A DNA stretch of 64,000 nucleotides from Prostheceraeus crozeri (taxonomy: Eukaryota; Platyhelminthes; Polycladida; Euryleptidae), in the NCBI GenBank assembly GCA_907163375.1, contig CAJQUW010011061.1, forward strand, positions 62,001-126,000. The letters are read 5' to 3'. A program made the position numbers and the translations under genes. Positions 39,489 to 50,285 of the stretch are shown one piece after another; within the stretch, counting starts at the first letter, position 1; each line of letters opens with the position of its first letter. The notes under the pieces are model-generated. The model made no database searches and was not told where the DNA came from. It saw only the letters and a list, made by a program, of their open reading frames with translations.

Positions 39489-41268
39489 CAGACGTGGAAA
39501 AAAGTTTATGATAAATTCCGAATTCATAGAAAATTATAGGTTTGCTGACTTTTCGCTATCAGAAATGACTTAAATCGAGTCAAATCGCATCATGGCCTAA
39601 CAGAATACACATATAGGCCCACAAAGTATACAAAAACATACAAAAACATACCTTTTTGGCATTTTAGCAGTTTTAGACATTCTTCAGAAACTATGGTTAT
39701 TATGCACAAAAGTGGATGAATTTCGACGTTCACCTGAAATGATGCATCGCTGTTCTCACGCTTTATGAATAGACACGAGTGTGCTGGTTTGATGTTCCCT
39801 AATCGATATCCAATCAAAATCATCGAGTCAACTTCATTGTCAAGTTCATACAATGTAGTCAATCTCTCAGAGTCTCTTCGCAAAGATGGGCAAGCGCAAG
39901 CAAGTATCGCCTTCTGTTAAAGCCGCTGTCGTTGCTCTTAGGAAGCACACGTTCAAAACACAAGCTGCTATTGCATATGAGTATTCAATATCACAAAATA
40001 CAGTGTCAAATATTTTGAAACGGTACAGAGAAACTGGAACTCACAATGTCAAGTCTCGCTCCGGAAGACCTCCAAAGACGTCAGATAGAACTGACAATCG
40101 CATTCATCGAATTGCAAAAACGGATCCATTTGTTACGTCTACGGAAATTCAACGGCTTATGTCACCTGTCCTCGATAGTATCACCACAAAGACAATAAGA
40201 AATCGATTATGCAAGAAGTTCAAGCTACCAGCACGAACCCCTCGTCGTAAACCCTTTATCTCCGCCAAGGCTCGAGTCAAGCGCTTGGAATGGTGCAAAG
40301 CGCATGTCAACTGGACCATCGACCAGTGGAAGAAAGTGACATTTAGTGATGAATCGACATTCTTGCAATTCCATCAGCAGCATCAGTACGTTAGAAGACC
40401 TTCAGGTTCAAACTCAATTCATGAAAGGTACACTGACAAGACGGTGAAGCACCCCCCATCCGTAATGATTTGGGGCTGCTTCAGCTTTCATGGAAGGGGT
40501 GGCCTTACAGTTCTTCCGAAAGGCGTTCGATTGAATTCTGAGAAGTACATCGATGTGCTGGACGAAAAGCTCATTCCCTTCATGAACATTTCGAGTACAA
40601 GAGTCTTTCAGCAGGACAACGCGCCGTGCCATTCGTCCAAGAGAACAATGAAATGGTTTGAGGACAAGGGGATTGAGGTTCTGGACTGGCCCGGTAACAG
40701 CCCAGACCTCAACCCCATTGAGAATCTATGGCAAAGCATGAAAGTGAAAGTCAATGCTCAAAAGCACTCCAACATTCACGAACTCATTCGCAACATCAAA
40801 CTGTCATGGATCGCAATTTCCCGCGAAGAATGTGAGAGACTTGTCGAATCCATGCCCAGGAGAATCCAAAGAGTTCTGGAAAACAAAGGTTATCCCACAA
40901 AGTACTGACGTTCATCCCTGGAAATAATAAATGAGCATTTGTGGCATTGCAAGTGTTTTTATTTGCTGAATTTAAGCAATAATTGCTGCATTTATCCTAT
41001 ATCATAAGATTTACTGCAGATTTATTGAATCAGGGAAAATGTTCAAAAATCGATATTTTTGTGCATTTCATAGGCCTACCTAAAAAATCAGAAATCGACT
41101 TCAGATATCAGCGATTTTTTTAAAAAATGCTCAGAGACTACCTAGAGATGATGTCATACATGCTTCATTACGTATAACTATGATAAACTAGTTCAAAAGC
41201 TTCCATAAGAAGATTACATGAAAAATCGGCTTTCTGGTGAAATTATCATAAACTTTTTTCCACGTCTG
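39489..41268 (+). mobile_element. Complete Tc1-like DNA transposon with TA target duplication
   Basis: It begins CAGACGTGGAAAAAAGTTTA and ends with the exact inverse; about 26 bp match perfectly at the two ends. TA dinucleotides at 39487-39488 and 41269-41270 are the expected target duplication. The single open transposase gene (39886-40908) has no interruptions. Total 1780 bp, normal for the family. Perfect terminal repeats plus an intact gene suggest a recently moved, possibly active copy. Confidence 0.92.
39886..40908 (+). CDS. Tc1-like transposase (340 aa, intact)
   Basis: Start ATG at 39886 (MGKRKQVSPSVKAAVVALRK). It has two N-terminal helix-turn-helix units (TQAAIAYEYSISQNTVSNIL, then TSTEIQRLMSPVLDSIT region), linked by the AT-hook-like SGRPPKT. 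The DDE catalytic core follows: Asp in VTFSDEST, Asp in FQQDNAPCH, and Glu in SPDLNPIENLW, with 34 residues between the last two as in DD34E Tc1 proteins. The length of 340 aa equals that of active family members. It binds its terminal repeats, excises the element and inserts it at TA. The remaining C-terminal region ends at GYPTKY. No missing catalytic residue seen. Confidence 0.93.
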   Translation: MGKRKQVSPSVKAAVVALRKHTFKTQAAIAYEYSISQNTVSNILKRYRETGTHNVKSRSGRPPKTSDRTDNRIHRIAKTDPFVTSTEIQRLMSPVLDSITTKTIRNRLCKKFKLPARTPRRKPFISAKARVKRLEWCKAHVNWTIDQWKKVTFSDESTFLQFHQQHQYVRRPSGSNSIHERYTDKTVKHPPSVMIWGCFSFHGRGGLTVLPKGVRLNSEKYIDVLDEKLIPFMNISSTRVFQQDNAPCHSSKRTMKWFEDKGIEVLDWPGNSPDLNPIENLWQSMKVKVNAQKHSNIHELIRNIKLSWIAISREECERLVESMPRRIQRVLENKGYPTKY

Positions 41269-41270
41269 TA

Positions 41271-42400
41271 ATTCCTAAAAGATTTAGCTGAATTGGAATG
41301 TCTCGAGAAATGCAGGGTGAAGAAGACACAACCTATCTTGCGTCCATTGTTTCGTGACTTTCCATAAGCCGCAGCCTGCCTTAATCATGTCTTTACAAAG
41401 TACTTTTCATGATATTGAATAGATTCTACTTCCAGGTGTCAACCATTATTCAATGAGAAATTATTACATTGATTCTTTCTATTGTTCTTGGAAATCCATT
41501 GTCGATGACTTCATTAACCATAGTGTTTAATTGCAGGTGTGGTCAATTTCGTCTGATGCTTTGGTCTGTTTGGCATCCTTCATTGAAATTCGCTTATCAA
41601 AGGGAATCCCAATATTTGCGGGTTACGGCTCTGTGGCCAATAATAGTCCTCATTCAGTGAAATGGTGATTCTTTTTTATTATTGTTTAAGAGCGACTTCG
41701 TTATTACTACTTCTGTTGTGTCTGCAGCGTTTAGGCCTACCATTTATTTAAATAAAGCATGAAAATGTATGAGGCTGTACCACGTGCAATGCTTGCTGCA
41801 ATTGCTTGTCTTCAATCCCACACTGCATGTCAGCAATCAGCATGATCACACACTGCTTTGCTCGAAAAATTATTGTGGCAATTGATTTGAAATTTGTTAT
41901 GCTACGTTTTGTGTTAATGAATGGAAAGACTTGTGTTACTGTCTTGCATGTGTGCATAAATTACCTGAGATTTATTGACTTGATTGAGATTGCGGTCAAT
42001 GAATTTAGAAGTTGCAATAATGACCAGAAGAAGGTGTAGAATGCCATCTTACAGATGAATTGATCGGTTTCCTTTGAATGATGACTATAGGTGCACTTTA
42101 TTTGCAAATTATGTACAGAATTTTACATCGGCAATAGTAGCCGCCATTTTTATTTGCGTTATGCTGAGCATCGTAACAGCATTAACGCTGGCAACAAGTC
42201 AGTGCCCTTTCTGACCACTTATTTCAGAAACATCAAGGTATTTTGATGTACAAATTATTGACAAATGTAGAGATCCTGTTGATATTACATTGTCCGAATC
42301 AGATCTTTGGAACCCAAGCATAGTAGAAAGATCGAAATGACTGATTTTTAATCGTTTTGTGTCAAGTGTATTATAAAAATTTGTATATAAGCCTATTATT
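41271..42400. other. Intergenic, nothing recognised
   Basis: Small frames at 41469 and 41806 have no motif or codon bias suggesting a gene. Confidence 0.35.
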
Positions 42401-42439
42401 GTTCGTGTGTGCATGTCCATACTGCTGCGAATTGCTCTT

Positions 42440-42510
42440 GTGCCTTGTCAATTGCTCTTGACAAAGGACGACCGTCCGAAACGTCGGCAATAAACGTATA
42501 ATTTCGAGAC
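42440..42510 (+). repeat. Penelope-like 3' end fragment with hammerhead-like motif
   Basis: A hairpin CTTGTCAA/TTGACAAAG (42444-42465) leads into GGAC-GACC-GTCC, then GAAACGTC (42466-42485) and AATAAACG. The arrangement parallels the pseudo-LTR at 13982-14002. No RT gene is attached, so it is a solo remnant. Confidence 0.5.
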
Positions 42511-42986
42511 ATTTTGGCCTTATTACTTTATCTGGAGATATCAACCCCATTTTCAAATCATGAATCCTAAGCACCTCCTGCTCACGGCTCTTTTGTACGA
42601 ATGGAAATCTTCCACATTTCTGAAAAATCTCCGGAAATCTTTGTGTTCTTTGCACAAGCCAAATTTATCTGTTTGTACCAACAAGCATCTTCTCTGTAGG
42701 GATACATCGTATAGATATGCACATCAGTGCTACGCTACTATTCAAAACTTCAAACTTCACTTTAACTGCCAGCTTTGTATGTGACAATTGTATGTCCTGT
42801 TTATTATCCTCTCATGAGTTTCCTCTCATTTTTTCTCTTTGCACTGTCAATTGTGAGTACCGCAGATGCATTCTACATGAATTGGAAGTGCTGCTTTATT
42901 TTTGGTGGTTGATATTAAATGTGGATGATTCGGACTATCGTCATCAGTGTTGCACTCGATGATCCTCGGCTGCTATTTGAGAAATA
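42511..42986. other. Intergenic, nothing recognised
   Basis: Cysteine-containing short frames (42560-42960) do not match a known domain and are not called. Confidence 0.35.
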
Positions 42987-43279
42987 TACCGTAAAACGGG
43001 CAAATTCCAGCCACTTTTTTGGCTTCTTTTTGAATTTTCTGCTATATATTTCATATAGAGTACGAGTTATACCTTCATGAACTGCAATTTTGGCTTTCTG
43101 AAGACAATCAAAATGAAAAATAGCTTGAACAATGAAATACGTGTATTTAAGAGCAACTTAGATACGGGTACTTCGAAAAATGAAAAATGGGTAACCTCAG
43201 CCACCAACAGAAATTTTAGCAAAACGAACTGCTAGTAACTAAAACAACAATTCAACACGCAATACAAAGTCAACAACAG

Positions 43280-44479
43280 CTAATTGCAGTTAGAGCACAC
43301 AAAAAATACATCACTCGTTTCATTAATGCAGGCTCCGCAGGTCCATATTCTGCAAGACGTGCATTGGACCCAGTCTGGTCCATTATATCCGGCAAACGAA
43401 ATTTTACACAATCCACATTCGTCATCCTCACTGCAAGTTGAGCTGTCTTCATCCCCGTCCGCATACGTTGAATCCACATTTGACGTTGAGGCGATACTGT
43501 GAGACGGGAGAATCGGTCGGCCAGCCGTCACCTTTGCCCCACGGGGTCTTCGTTGATTGGAAGTTTGACCGCGCATTTCTCGCAGCATCCTAATAAGGCT
43601 GGAATCCAGGTCACGTCTGATGGCTTCTTCGCCGTGGGTCTCGGACCTTATCAGGCGGCTCAGTGGAGCGTCTCGATTAATGGGGGAAAAGCCACACGCT
43701 CTGAATCCACTTATCAGATTCTGCTTGGAGGGACTCTCCACCATCTTCCACAACTGGAACAACATGACTCCGAACGACTGCTTCGGAATAGGCCCAGTTG
43801 CCCTGGACTCCCGATGGAAGTTCTGTAGGATGATCCTCCACTTGGCTTTCACAGTTCTGAACACAGCGACGTCAAGAGGTTGCAGAAGGTGGGTGGAGGT
43901 AGGTGGAAGAGCGATGAATTTGATGTTGTATGCAGCAGCCATTTCGATCACTTCAACAGAGAAATGCGCTGCTAAAATGTCACCGATCACGAACTTTTCT
44001 CCGTGAAGATCCCTAACTGCAGGGTTTAGAGTGTCACGAAACCAGGCTGCGAAAGAGTCTTTATCAAACCATCCACTTTTCGAACAGTTGAACACAGTTC
44101 CACGTGGTGCACCTTGCGTCCAAATCTCGTAAACACTTTGCGATTTGTCGATGACGCAGGGCGGAAGAAGCTTTCCGTCAGTGGAACCGCAAAACATCAG
44201 GGAGATGTTGGTCTTTGAATGTTCCTGAACGATTTCGATGCGACGTGTTCTCCGCTTTGGAATCACTTTTTGAGAACCAGGATTATCTGACAGTGCGGTC
44301 TCGTCGTAGTTGAAGACATGAGAAGGAGAAGCTTCTGATAATCCACATTGCGGCAGTTCATCGAAGAAAGCGTTCACCGTTTCTGGTCGAAGTGATGACC
44401 TGCTGCGTTTGATATTGCATCCCTGACGAAGAACCAGATTGTGTCCGGTCATAAAAGAGTTCACCCAGTCACTTCCTGG
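43280..44479 (-). pseudogene. pogo-type transposase, catalytic domain plus PHD finger (C-terminal part)
   Basis: An open frame from the LINE junction (PGSDWVNSFMTGHNLVLRQG) to the stop near 43280. DDE superfamily motifs: FNYDETALSD (first Asp), GDILAAHFSVEV (second Asp; the usual Asn of GDN is Ile here), and THLLQPLDVAVF (third Asp). After the catalytic core comes a basic, Ser/Glu-rich linker (GDEDSSTCSEDDE). The end is a PHD-like zinc finger: CGLC, WVQCTSCRIWTCGAC, then FFVCSNC. PHD fingers read histone tails, so this transposase may be guided to chromatin. It is separated from its DNA-binding part by the LINE; the Asn-to-Ile change may already weaken catalysis. Confidence 0.82.
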
Positions 44480-44921
44480 TCGATCGGGCGCGGTCGTGTT
44501 CTGTCTCGTCGTGTCTGGAGCTTAATGTTTGTCATAACCCCGTCATACTGTGTCATTTCCAGTCATTATTGATATCTCCTGACTCCTCTCACACTCCTCC
44601 GTGTCGATATCTGATCATCTGAGCTTATTGGTTACGTCCTCGGCAGCTGTGCTCGAATTTCTGAGTTGCTACCTATTGCTTGTCATCGGTCAAACGAGTG
44701 GTATTCTTTTCGCTAATTATTGGCTAGTTTGCAGCAGTTTGTGGTGACGTCACTCTAGTTAGTTTGCCCGCCTGCTACAACGTACAGTGCCGGCGTGACC
44801 GCAGTGGTCGCTTGTAAAATCAGCTGATTTTGCGGCGACCTGAAAGCCCCCTCGTCGGATTTCTATGAAATTATCGATCGGTTTGTGACGTATTATCACG
44901 TGCTATTGCGACTTTGCATTT

Positions 44922-45641
44922 ATGTCATCGCCGGGAATTCCAAATCAGCGTCAGACTCGTTCTGGTTCTGTCAACAACAATCAATTGAATGAATTTCGAC
45001 GCTTGGTTAAGGAATCCGAAGATCGCATTCTAAAGACTATTATGGACTCATTAGATACCATTAAGAATAAGCTTGAAGTATTAGAGGACAGTGTCTCGAA
45101 TTTGAAGCTAACCCAAAAGCAACAAGAATCTGAAATAGATCGGATCAAAGAGTTTATCTACGCCGCCGAAAGCCGTAAACTAAGTGAAATTCGATACCAA
45201 CTTAGTTCGAACATTATCATTAAGGGTATTGAAGAGTGTCCCATAGATGAGTCTGATGATACAGACGAGCGAGTACAGGATATTTTGAATTCCGTTACTG
45301 GTGAAAGATACGCTCTTAACTCGCCAGCTTCTCGCCTTGGTAAGAGGAGAGGTAACAAACCAAGACCGGTTAAAATCAGTGTGGGTAACAAAGCCGAAAG
45401 AAACCGGTTGTTGAAAATGGTTCGAGAAAACAAACACCATCCAAAGTTAGGAGGTGTATATTTCGACAGCGATAAATGTTTTATCGATCGTCAAGAATCT
45501 TTCAGACTTAGAGAGAGAGCAAAATCCCTTCGACAGGAAAATCCTAACAAACATGTTTACATATCAAGAGGCAAACTGTTCTTAGACAATCAAGAGATTG
45601 ATCAGGAAGATCCTTTGCGACACATTTTTCTTACTGCATGA
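44922..45641 (+). CDS. LINE ORF1 protein (239 aa, coiled coil, RNA binding)
   Basis: Start ATG at 44922. Residues about 25-90 form a coiled coil (RILKTIMDSLDTIKNKLEVL, then QKQQESEIDRIKEF). A basic central and C-terminal region follows (RLGKRRGNKPRPVKISV, RNRLLKMVRENKHHPKLGG), of the type that binds LINE RNA as a trimer. It is separated from ORF2 by 33 bp, and the frame is intact. Such proteins package the element RNA. No zinc knuckle is seen. Confidence 0.78.
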   Translation: MSSPGIPNQRQTRSGSVNNNQLNEFRRLVKESEDRILKTIMDSLDTIKNKLEVLEDSVSNLKLTQKQQESEIDRIKEFIYAAESRKLSEIRYQLSSNIIIKGIEECPIDESDDTDERVQDILNSVTGERYALNSPASRLGKRRGNKPRPVKISVGNKAERNRLLKMVRENKHHPKLGGVYFDSDKCFIDRQESFRLRERAKSLRQENPNKHVYISRGKLFLDNQEIDQEDPLRHIFLTA

Positions 45642-45674
45642 CAACTGCCTTCCCATTGTTCATCACCAAAGCAC

Positions 45675-48314
45675 ATGTATTACAACGCTTTCCCATCTTT
45701 TCTCATGTTGAATGCACGATCAATAGCCACTCCTGGAAAAATGGATGAATTGCGTCTGACTTGTTCCACAACGCTTCCTGATGTTCTTGTTGTGACTGAA
45801 TCGTGGCTCAATGCCAAACATGATCCCATTGCTTTTCAAATCAGCGGATATAACCTCTTTCGTGAAGACAGATGCTCTAAAGGTGGAGGAGGAATCGCAG
45901 TATGGATCAAATCACATTTGAGCGTTCAGCGACATTGTCCAGTAAATGTTTCCCAAACAAGTGAAACCATTTTTCTCAAATTCAAGTACAACTCTGATAC
46001 ATTTCTTCTCTGTGCTACATATATACCACCTGCTCGGAGCAGTGAGGTTGATGAAGCTCTCCAAGATTTCCTAATACAAGAAATTGACAATGTATTATTA
46101 TCAATTCCCTCCAGCTGCATAGTTTTCTGTGGGGACTTTAACCGATTTGATGTTAAACCTATAATTACTGCTCATAATCTAGTGCAAAGGGTGAACGAGT
46201 CAACACGTGAGAATGCCATTCTTGATCAATTTTACATCAGCAGCTCTTTATTACAAGACTATCCACCAGCTGAAGTAGGCCCGCCTCCTTTTTCCAATCG
46301 TCGCGGTTCTCATTGTCAAGTTCTTCTTAAGCCAATCACCTCGTCCAAACATAATGCTCTTACCAAACATCAAGTTTACGACTTCAGAGCTCAACATCTG
46401 AGAAAGTTCTTTTCTGGCCTGGATATTTTAAACTTCAAAGACTTGTACAATGAACCAGATATTGATTCGAAAGTTACCATATTTTATGAAAAATTTCAAC
46501 AGTGTCTGTCATTGATTCCGTGCGAGACTGTATACATGTCTTCAAGAGACAAGCCCTGGATGACCCCTTTGCTAAAATCATTAATTACAATGCGATGGAA
46601 TGCGTACAGAAGTGGAAATTTTTCAGAATACGAATTACTAAAGGAGAAGTGCGCAAAGAAGATTATTGAATCCAAAATAGCTTGGAGTGAAAACTTGAAA
46701 TCTCGAGATAATAATTTTTGGTCAGTTGTGAGGGGAGTTACTGGTAAATCTGATCGGAATCCACTTGACTCTATTTTGTCTGACTATGAGAACGAAGTCG
46801 ATGCAGCCAATGTCATTAATGAGAACTTGAGCAGTTATTTTCAAAACTGTGAAAACTTTGAATTTTCGATTGAAGACGACGGACAATGGTCTTGTCTTTC
46901 GGAGGTTGCTGAAATTCACGAATATCTGAATAAGCTGTCTACATCAAAAGCCACTGGATCTGACAGAATATCTAACAAGCTTTACAAGCTTGCAGCTCCG
47001 TTCATAGCTGAACCCCTCTGCCATATTATCAACACATCCATACTCGAAAGAAAGTTTCCAACAAAGTTCAAGGAGTGTCTTGTTTCTCCAGTTCCTAAGA
47101 CGTCTCCCGCCAAACTAGAGCAACTGCGGCCCATAACTCTCTTGAGTGTTCCGAGCAAGCTACTTGAGATGCAAATACTTAACTCCCTCAAAACAACGAT
47201 GTTATCATGCTTTCCAGACACACAGTTTGCTTATCGCCCCAAGTCTGGAACAACATCTGCTCTGATCTCATTACATGATCACGTAACGAGTATGTTGGAT
47301 AAGCCAGAAGTTTCCTCATGCCTTTTGCTCAGTTACGACTTCAGCAAGGCTTTCGATACGATATCGCACGAGATTCTTCTGAAGAAAGTTCGCAATCTAG
47401 GTTTGCCATCCGGATTTGTCAAGTGGTTGAGCAGTTACTTACGAGGACGGACTCAGAGAGTTAAAGTAAATTGTGCTGTCAGTGACTTTCGTGCCGTGAC
47501 TAGTGGGGTTCCTCAGGGATCCATTTTGGGACCGTTCTTATTTGTGCTATACTGCCACGACCTTCATCCCATGCATAGCTCAACTTTCATGCTGCAATAT
47601 GCTGACGACATAAGTGAAGTTATTACCATCAAAAATTGCTTTTCTTTTGATCTGATGAAGATATGTCAAGAAGAATACCTCAATATTCGTCAGTGGGCTT
47701 CCATAAATGATCTGGTTATAAATCCTTCAAAAATGCGTGCTATTAGATTCCGCAAAAAAGTCGACTTTTCCAACGAATGCTTACCACTGACAGATTTTTC
47801 CATCGTCACAGAACTTAAACTCCTGGGTGTTACGTGGTCCTCAGACTTGTCTTGGCTTGGTCATTTTCGTGTTCAAGAGAGTCGGTGCTCCCAACGTCTA
47901 TATTTTCTGCGTTTGTTAAAATCAATCTTGTCCCATGATGAACTGTGGATGGTATATTTCTCGACGATTGAGAGCGTGCTGCTCTACTGCTCACCTCTGT
48001 TTGGCCAATTGAATCACAAGTGTCTAAAAATTGTGAACAAAGTTTTTTGTCGTGCACGTCGCATAATTTGCCCCCGTTCTTGCACATGCCCTTTTGGGAG
48101 TGAAAACCCATTTTTCACAAAGAGTTCAACAGCAATTAGTAAGCTGCTTTTGGCTGCTGGCTCATCTAACCACCCCCTTCATTCCATCTCTCAACAGGTG
48201 GTTGGAGGCAGAAGCAGAGTGCCTGTACCTTTTTCTTGCACTAACAGACGTCGTAATTGTTTCACTGTTTTTTCTACGATTATCTGCAATAACCTACAAC
48301 GTATTGTGAAATGA
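45675..48314 (+). CDS. LINE ORF2: AP endonuclease and reverse transcriptase (879 aa)
   Basis: Start ATG at 45675. The N-terminal apurinic-type endonuclease shows NARSI, the catalytic Glu in VVTESWLN, ATYIPP, and FCGDFNRFD. The reverse transcriptase follows from about residue 430: KATGSDRISNKL, LRPITLLSVPSKLLE, LLSYDFSKAFDTISH (first Asp), SGVPQGSILGPFLF, and QYADDISEV (catalytic pair). The C-terminus is Cys-containing (RRIICPRSCTCPFG) without RNase H. The endonuclease nicks the target and the RT copies the RNA at the nick. The frame is uninterrupted, suggesting a recent insertion. Confidence 0.9.
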   Translation: MYYNAFPSFLMLNARSIATPGKMDELRLTCSTTLPDVLVVTESWLNAKHDPIAFQISGYNLFREDRCSKGGGGIAVWIKSHLSVQRHCPVNVSQTSETIFLKFKYNSDTFLLCATYIPPARSSEVDEALQDFLIQEIDNVLLSIPSSCIVFCGDFNRFDVKPIITAHNLVQRVNESTRENAILDQFYISSSLLQDYPPAEVGPPPFSNRRGSHCQVLLKPITSSKHNALTKHQVYDFRAQHLRKFFSGLDILNFKDLYNEPDIDSKVTIFYEKFQQCLSLIPCETVYMSSRDKPWMTPLLKSLITMRWNAYRSGNFSEYELLKEKCAKKIIESKIAWSENLKSRDNNFWSVVRGVTGKSDRNPLDSILSDYENEVDAANVINENLSSYFQNCENFEFSIEDDGQWSCLSEVAEIHEYLNKLSTSKATGSDRISNKLYKLAAPFIAEPLCHIINTSILERKFPTKFKECLVSPVPKTSPAKLEQLRPITLLSVPSKLLEMQILNSLKTTMLSCFPDTQFAYRPKSGTTSALISLHDHVTSMLDKPEVSSCLLLSYDFSKAFDTISHEILLKKVRNLGLPSGFVKWLSSYLRGRTQRVKVNCAVSDFRAVTSGVPQGSILGPFLFVLYCHDLHPMHSSTFMLQYADDISEVITIKNCFSFDLMKICQEEYLNIRQWASINDLVINPSKMRAIRFRKKVDFSNECLPLTDFSIVTELKLLGVTWSSDLSWLGHFRVQESRCSQRLYFLRLLKSILSHDELWMVYFSTIESVLLYCSPLFGQLNHKCLKIVNKVFCRARRIICPRSCTCPFGSENPFFTKSSTAISKLLLAAGSSNHPLHSISQQVVGGRSRVPVPFSCTNRRRNCFTVFSTIICNNLQRIVK

Positions 48315-48428
48315 CTTCAGCCATTTTCCTTTCCTATCTTGTTCCTTAACTCTAGTTACAGCAAACCCAGCAGCAACTTACCACTGTATCTTTGATTGTA
48401 TTTTGATTTTCATTTTCCTCAATAAAAG

Positions 48429-48429
<1 letters not shown>

Positions 48430-48460
<31 letters not shown>
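48430..48460. repeat. (ATT)n microsatellite, LINE 3' tail
   Basis: About ten ATT units directly after AATAAAAGGT. On the minus strand the run reads as poly-Asn inside the interrupted transposase frame. Confidence 0.9.
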
Positions 48461-48805
48461 TGTGAATCGCTCAACTTCACGACCTTTGGATGCTAGATAT
48501 CGACAGACGAGGTCTTGAAGAAGTTGTTTAGTCAGACCGAATCCCCACTTGGTAATAGTCTGAATTGTTCGAGCGATGACTTGTTCTTCAGTTTGCGAAA
48601 GTTCTGTGGGTCTGCCAGGTCCCGCAACTATCTCATTCTTCTCTGATGCCTTGATATGACGCTGTAGTGTTTCGCGATTGACATGATAAGCATCGGCAGC
48701 TTTTCTTTGTGACATTCGGTTTTCACGAACAGCGCTGACAGCTAACTGCATATCGTCATCCCTGTAGCTCTTGACGGTTTTCTTCGTGGCTATCACTAAC
48801 AGCAA
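48461..48805 (-). pseudogene. pogo-type transposase, N-terminal DNA-binding part
   Basis: The frame contains a pipsqueak-type helix-turn-helix (MSQRKAADAYHVNRETLQRH). It continues to a second DNA-binding region (LSQTEEQVIARTIQTITKWG) and stops being transposase at VERFTN, where the LINE tail begins. The rest of the protein resumes at 44479. The natural start is an upstream ATG within the frame (near 48805 or the Met of DDDMQLAVS). Confidence 0.78.
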
Positions 48806-49222
48806 TCACACATTCGAATGTCACAAGAAAGAAAATTCATTTACTTAATACGGAATCAAATTCGTTGATCGTCGTGACAGAGATCAGGCGCAGGTGCAGG
48901 TGAGGACGCAAATCGATAAGACACGCGGCTGTGTGCGACATAGATATCTGATCCATCGCTTCATCGCTGGCAGCACAGTCGAATTAGCAACAATGGGTAA
49001 TGTCAGCCACCAACGATATTTACGATTTTTTTTTCATTTTAAGAATTACAAGCTCCGAAAGCAACTGTAACTAATCCAATTGTTCTGAAATGTCAAAAAT
49101 AAAATCAGCAAAGAGTGTGAGCATCAGTTTTTGGGTAACTGTGAATGAAAAGATTTTTTTGCACTTTTTTGATAAGTGGCTGACATTACCCCTGGTGGCT
49201 GACATTTGCCAGTTTTACGGTA

Positions 49223-50095
49223 CTCGATTTTGACCCTGCCAAGATGTTTTCATTTCAATTTCCATGAAATGGAGGGAGACAGCTCCTTTTGATTGATCCG
49301 ATATTAGGGGTTTCGATCTTGGATAAACAATCACTAAAGGACGATACTACTGAACAAGGCTTCTGCTGATGAGTCATCGTTGTTTTTTTAATGGATGCCT
49401 TGTAGTTTATTTCCGTAAGATGTCAGAAAGTCGAGAATTTCAACACTCAATTACTTCTACTTTATTCAATTACCTCTGTCTGTGTTTGGGGTTGATGAAA
49501 TCTCCTTAGACATTCCTCCAAAACACATGGTGTTTGTGGCTGAACAAAGAGTTAATTTTAGAATCAATGTCAGTCTAATTCGGTAGCTTGCAATATTTGC
49601 TATTCGCTGATGAAATGTGAGACTTTCAAATATGACTAAGTTTTTTTTCAATGCGATGGTTCTCAATCTAATCAGCGTTTTAAAACCCAGTGTTTACAGC
49701 TCAGGCTCTCATTTCTGCAGAATTCACAAAGCAACAGCATTTCAACAATGTGACAGAAACGTCAGCATTAGCCGAGATATCAAGTCGTTCAGCTGGAAAT
49801 AAGACCGAAATTTGACTAGCAATGTCTTACAGACTCTTTCTCCTTTGTCTGCGACTGCTGACTAGACATAATCATAAGATTTTTCCACATTTGGCGAGTT
49901 ACTATGAAATTGGTGAAGATAGGTGTTTTGAAGAAGATATTTGCGATTCTGTATTAGGGGAATTGTTTGATGAGAGCAAAAAGATACAAATTTGAATTTC
50001 AAAAGTTAGGAAACAATTTTGCTGGGCAAGCGGAATGATCCACAGTTCTTCACTTATTGGGGTATAAGGATGGATCGGATAGTGAGCAGTTTCAA
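49223..50095. other. Intergenic, nothing recognised
   Basis: AT-rich. No convincing open frame or repeat. Confidence 0.35.
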
Positions 50096-50285
50096 CCAGA
50101 GTTGGAAGTGGGTCGTGGGTCATGGGTCAGGTGGGTCACAAAATCGCGTGGGTCACGTGGGTCGTGGGTCATGTTTTTCTGAAAAGTTGGTGGGTCAGGT
50201 GGGTCGTGGGTCATGTTTTTCTGAAAAGTTGATGGGTCAGGTGGGTCGTGGGTCAGACTTCGTTGACTCACTTCCAACCAGTTTG
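50096..50285. mobile_element. Short GTGGGTC minisatellite element with inverted ends (copy 1)
   Basis: It begins GAGTTGGAAGTGGGTC and ends GACTCACTTCCAACCAG, inverted repeats. The interior is tandem GTGGGTCGTGGGTCATGTTT / CTGAAAAGTTGGTGGGTCAGG units. The flanks resemble each other in inverse (GTTTCAACCAG, CAGTTTGAACC). Confidence 0.7.

Larger units (their letters stand above)
44480..48460 (+). mobile_element. Full-length CR1/L2-type LINE with (ATT)n tail
   Basis: The 3981-bp insert has a 5' region of about 440 bp (44480-44921), ORF1 (44922-45641), ORF2 (45675-48314), an AATAAA signal at 48420 and a microsatellite tail of ATT repeats (48430-48460). It ends exactly at the resumed pogo coding sequence (TGTGAATCGCTC, minus frame VERFT). 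Both frames are open. A microsatellite rather than poly(A) tail and lack of RNase H fit the CR1/L2 group. No clear target duplication is seen. Confidence 0.85.
42989..49220 (-). mobile_element. pogo/Tigger-type DNA transposon, split by a LINE
   Basis: The left end CCGTAAAACGGGCAAATTCC (42989) and the inverted right end CCGTAAAACTGGCAAATGTC (ending 49220) are the terminal repeats. TA lies on both sides (42987-42988, 49221-49222). The transposase is on the minus strand: N-terminal DNA-binding part at 48466-48805, catalytic and PHD part at 43280-44485. The intervening 3981 bp is an inserted LINE. Apart from that insertion the coding frames are open. Confidence 0.85.

Noticed and set aside
42560-42962. 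Two overlapping Cys-containing short frames
   Set aside because: Cys spacing does not fit a known finger and neither frame has gene context.
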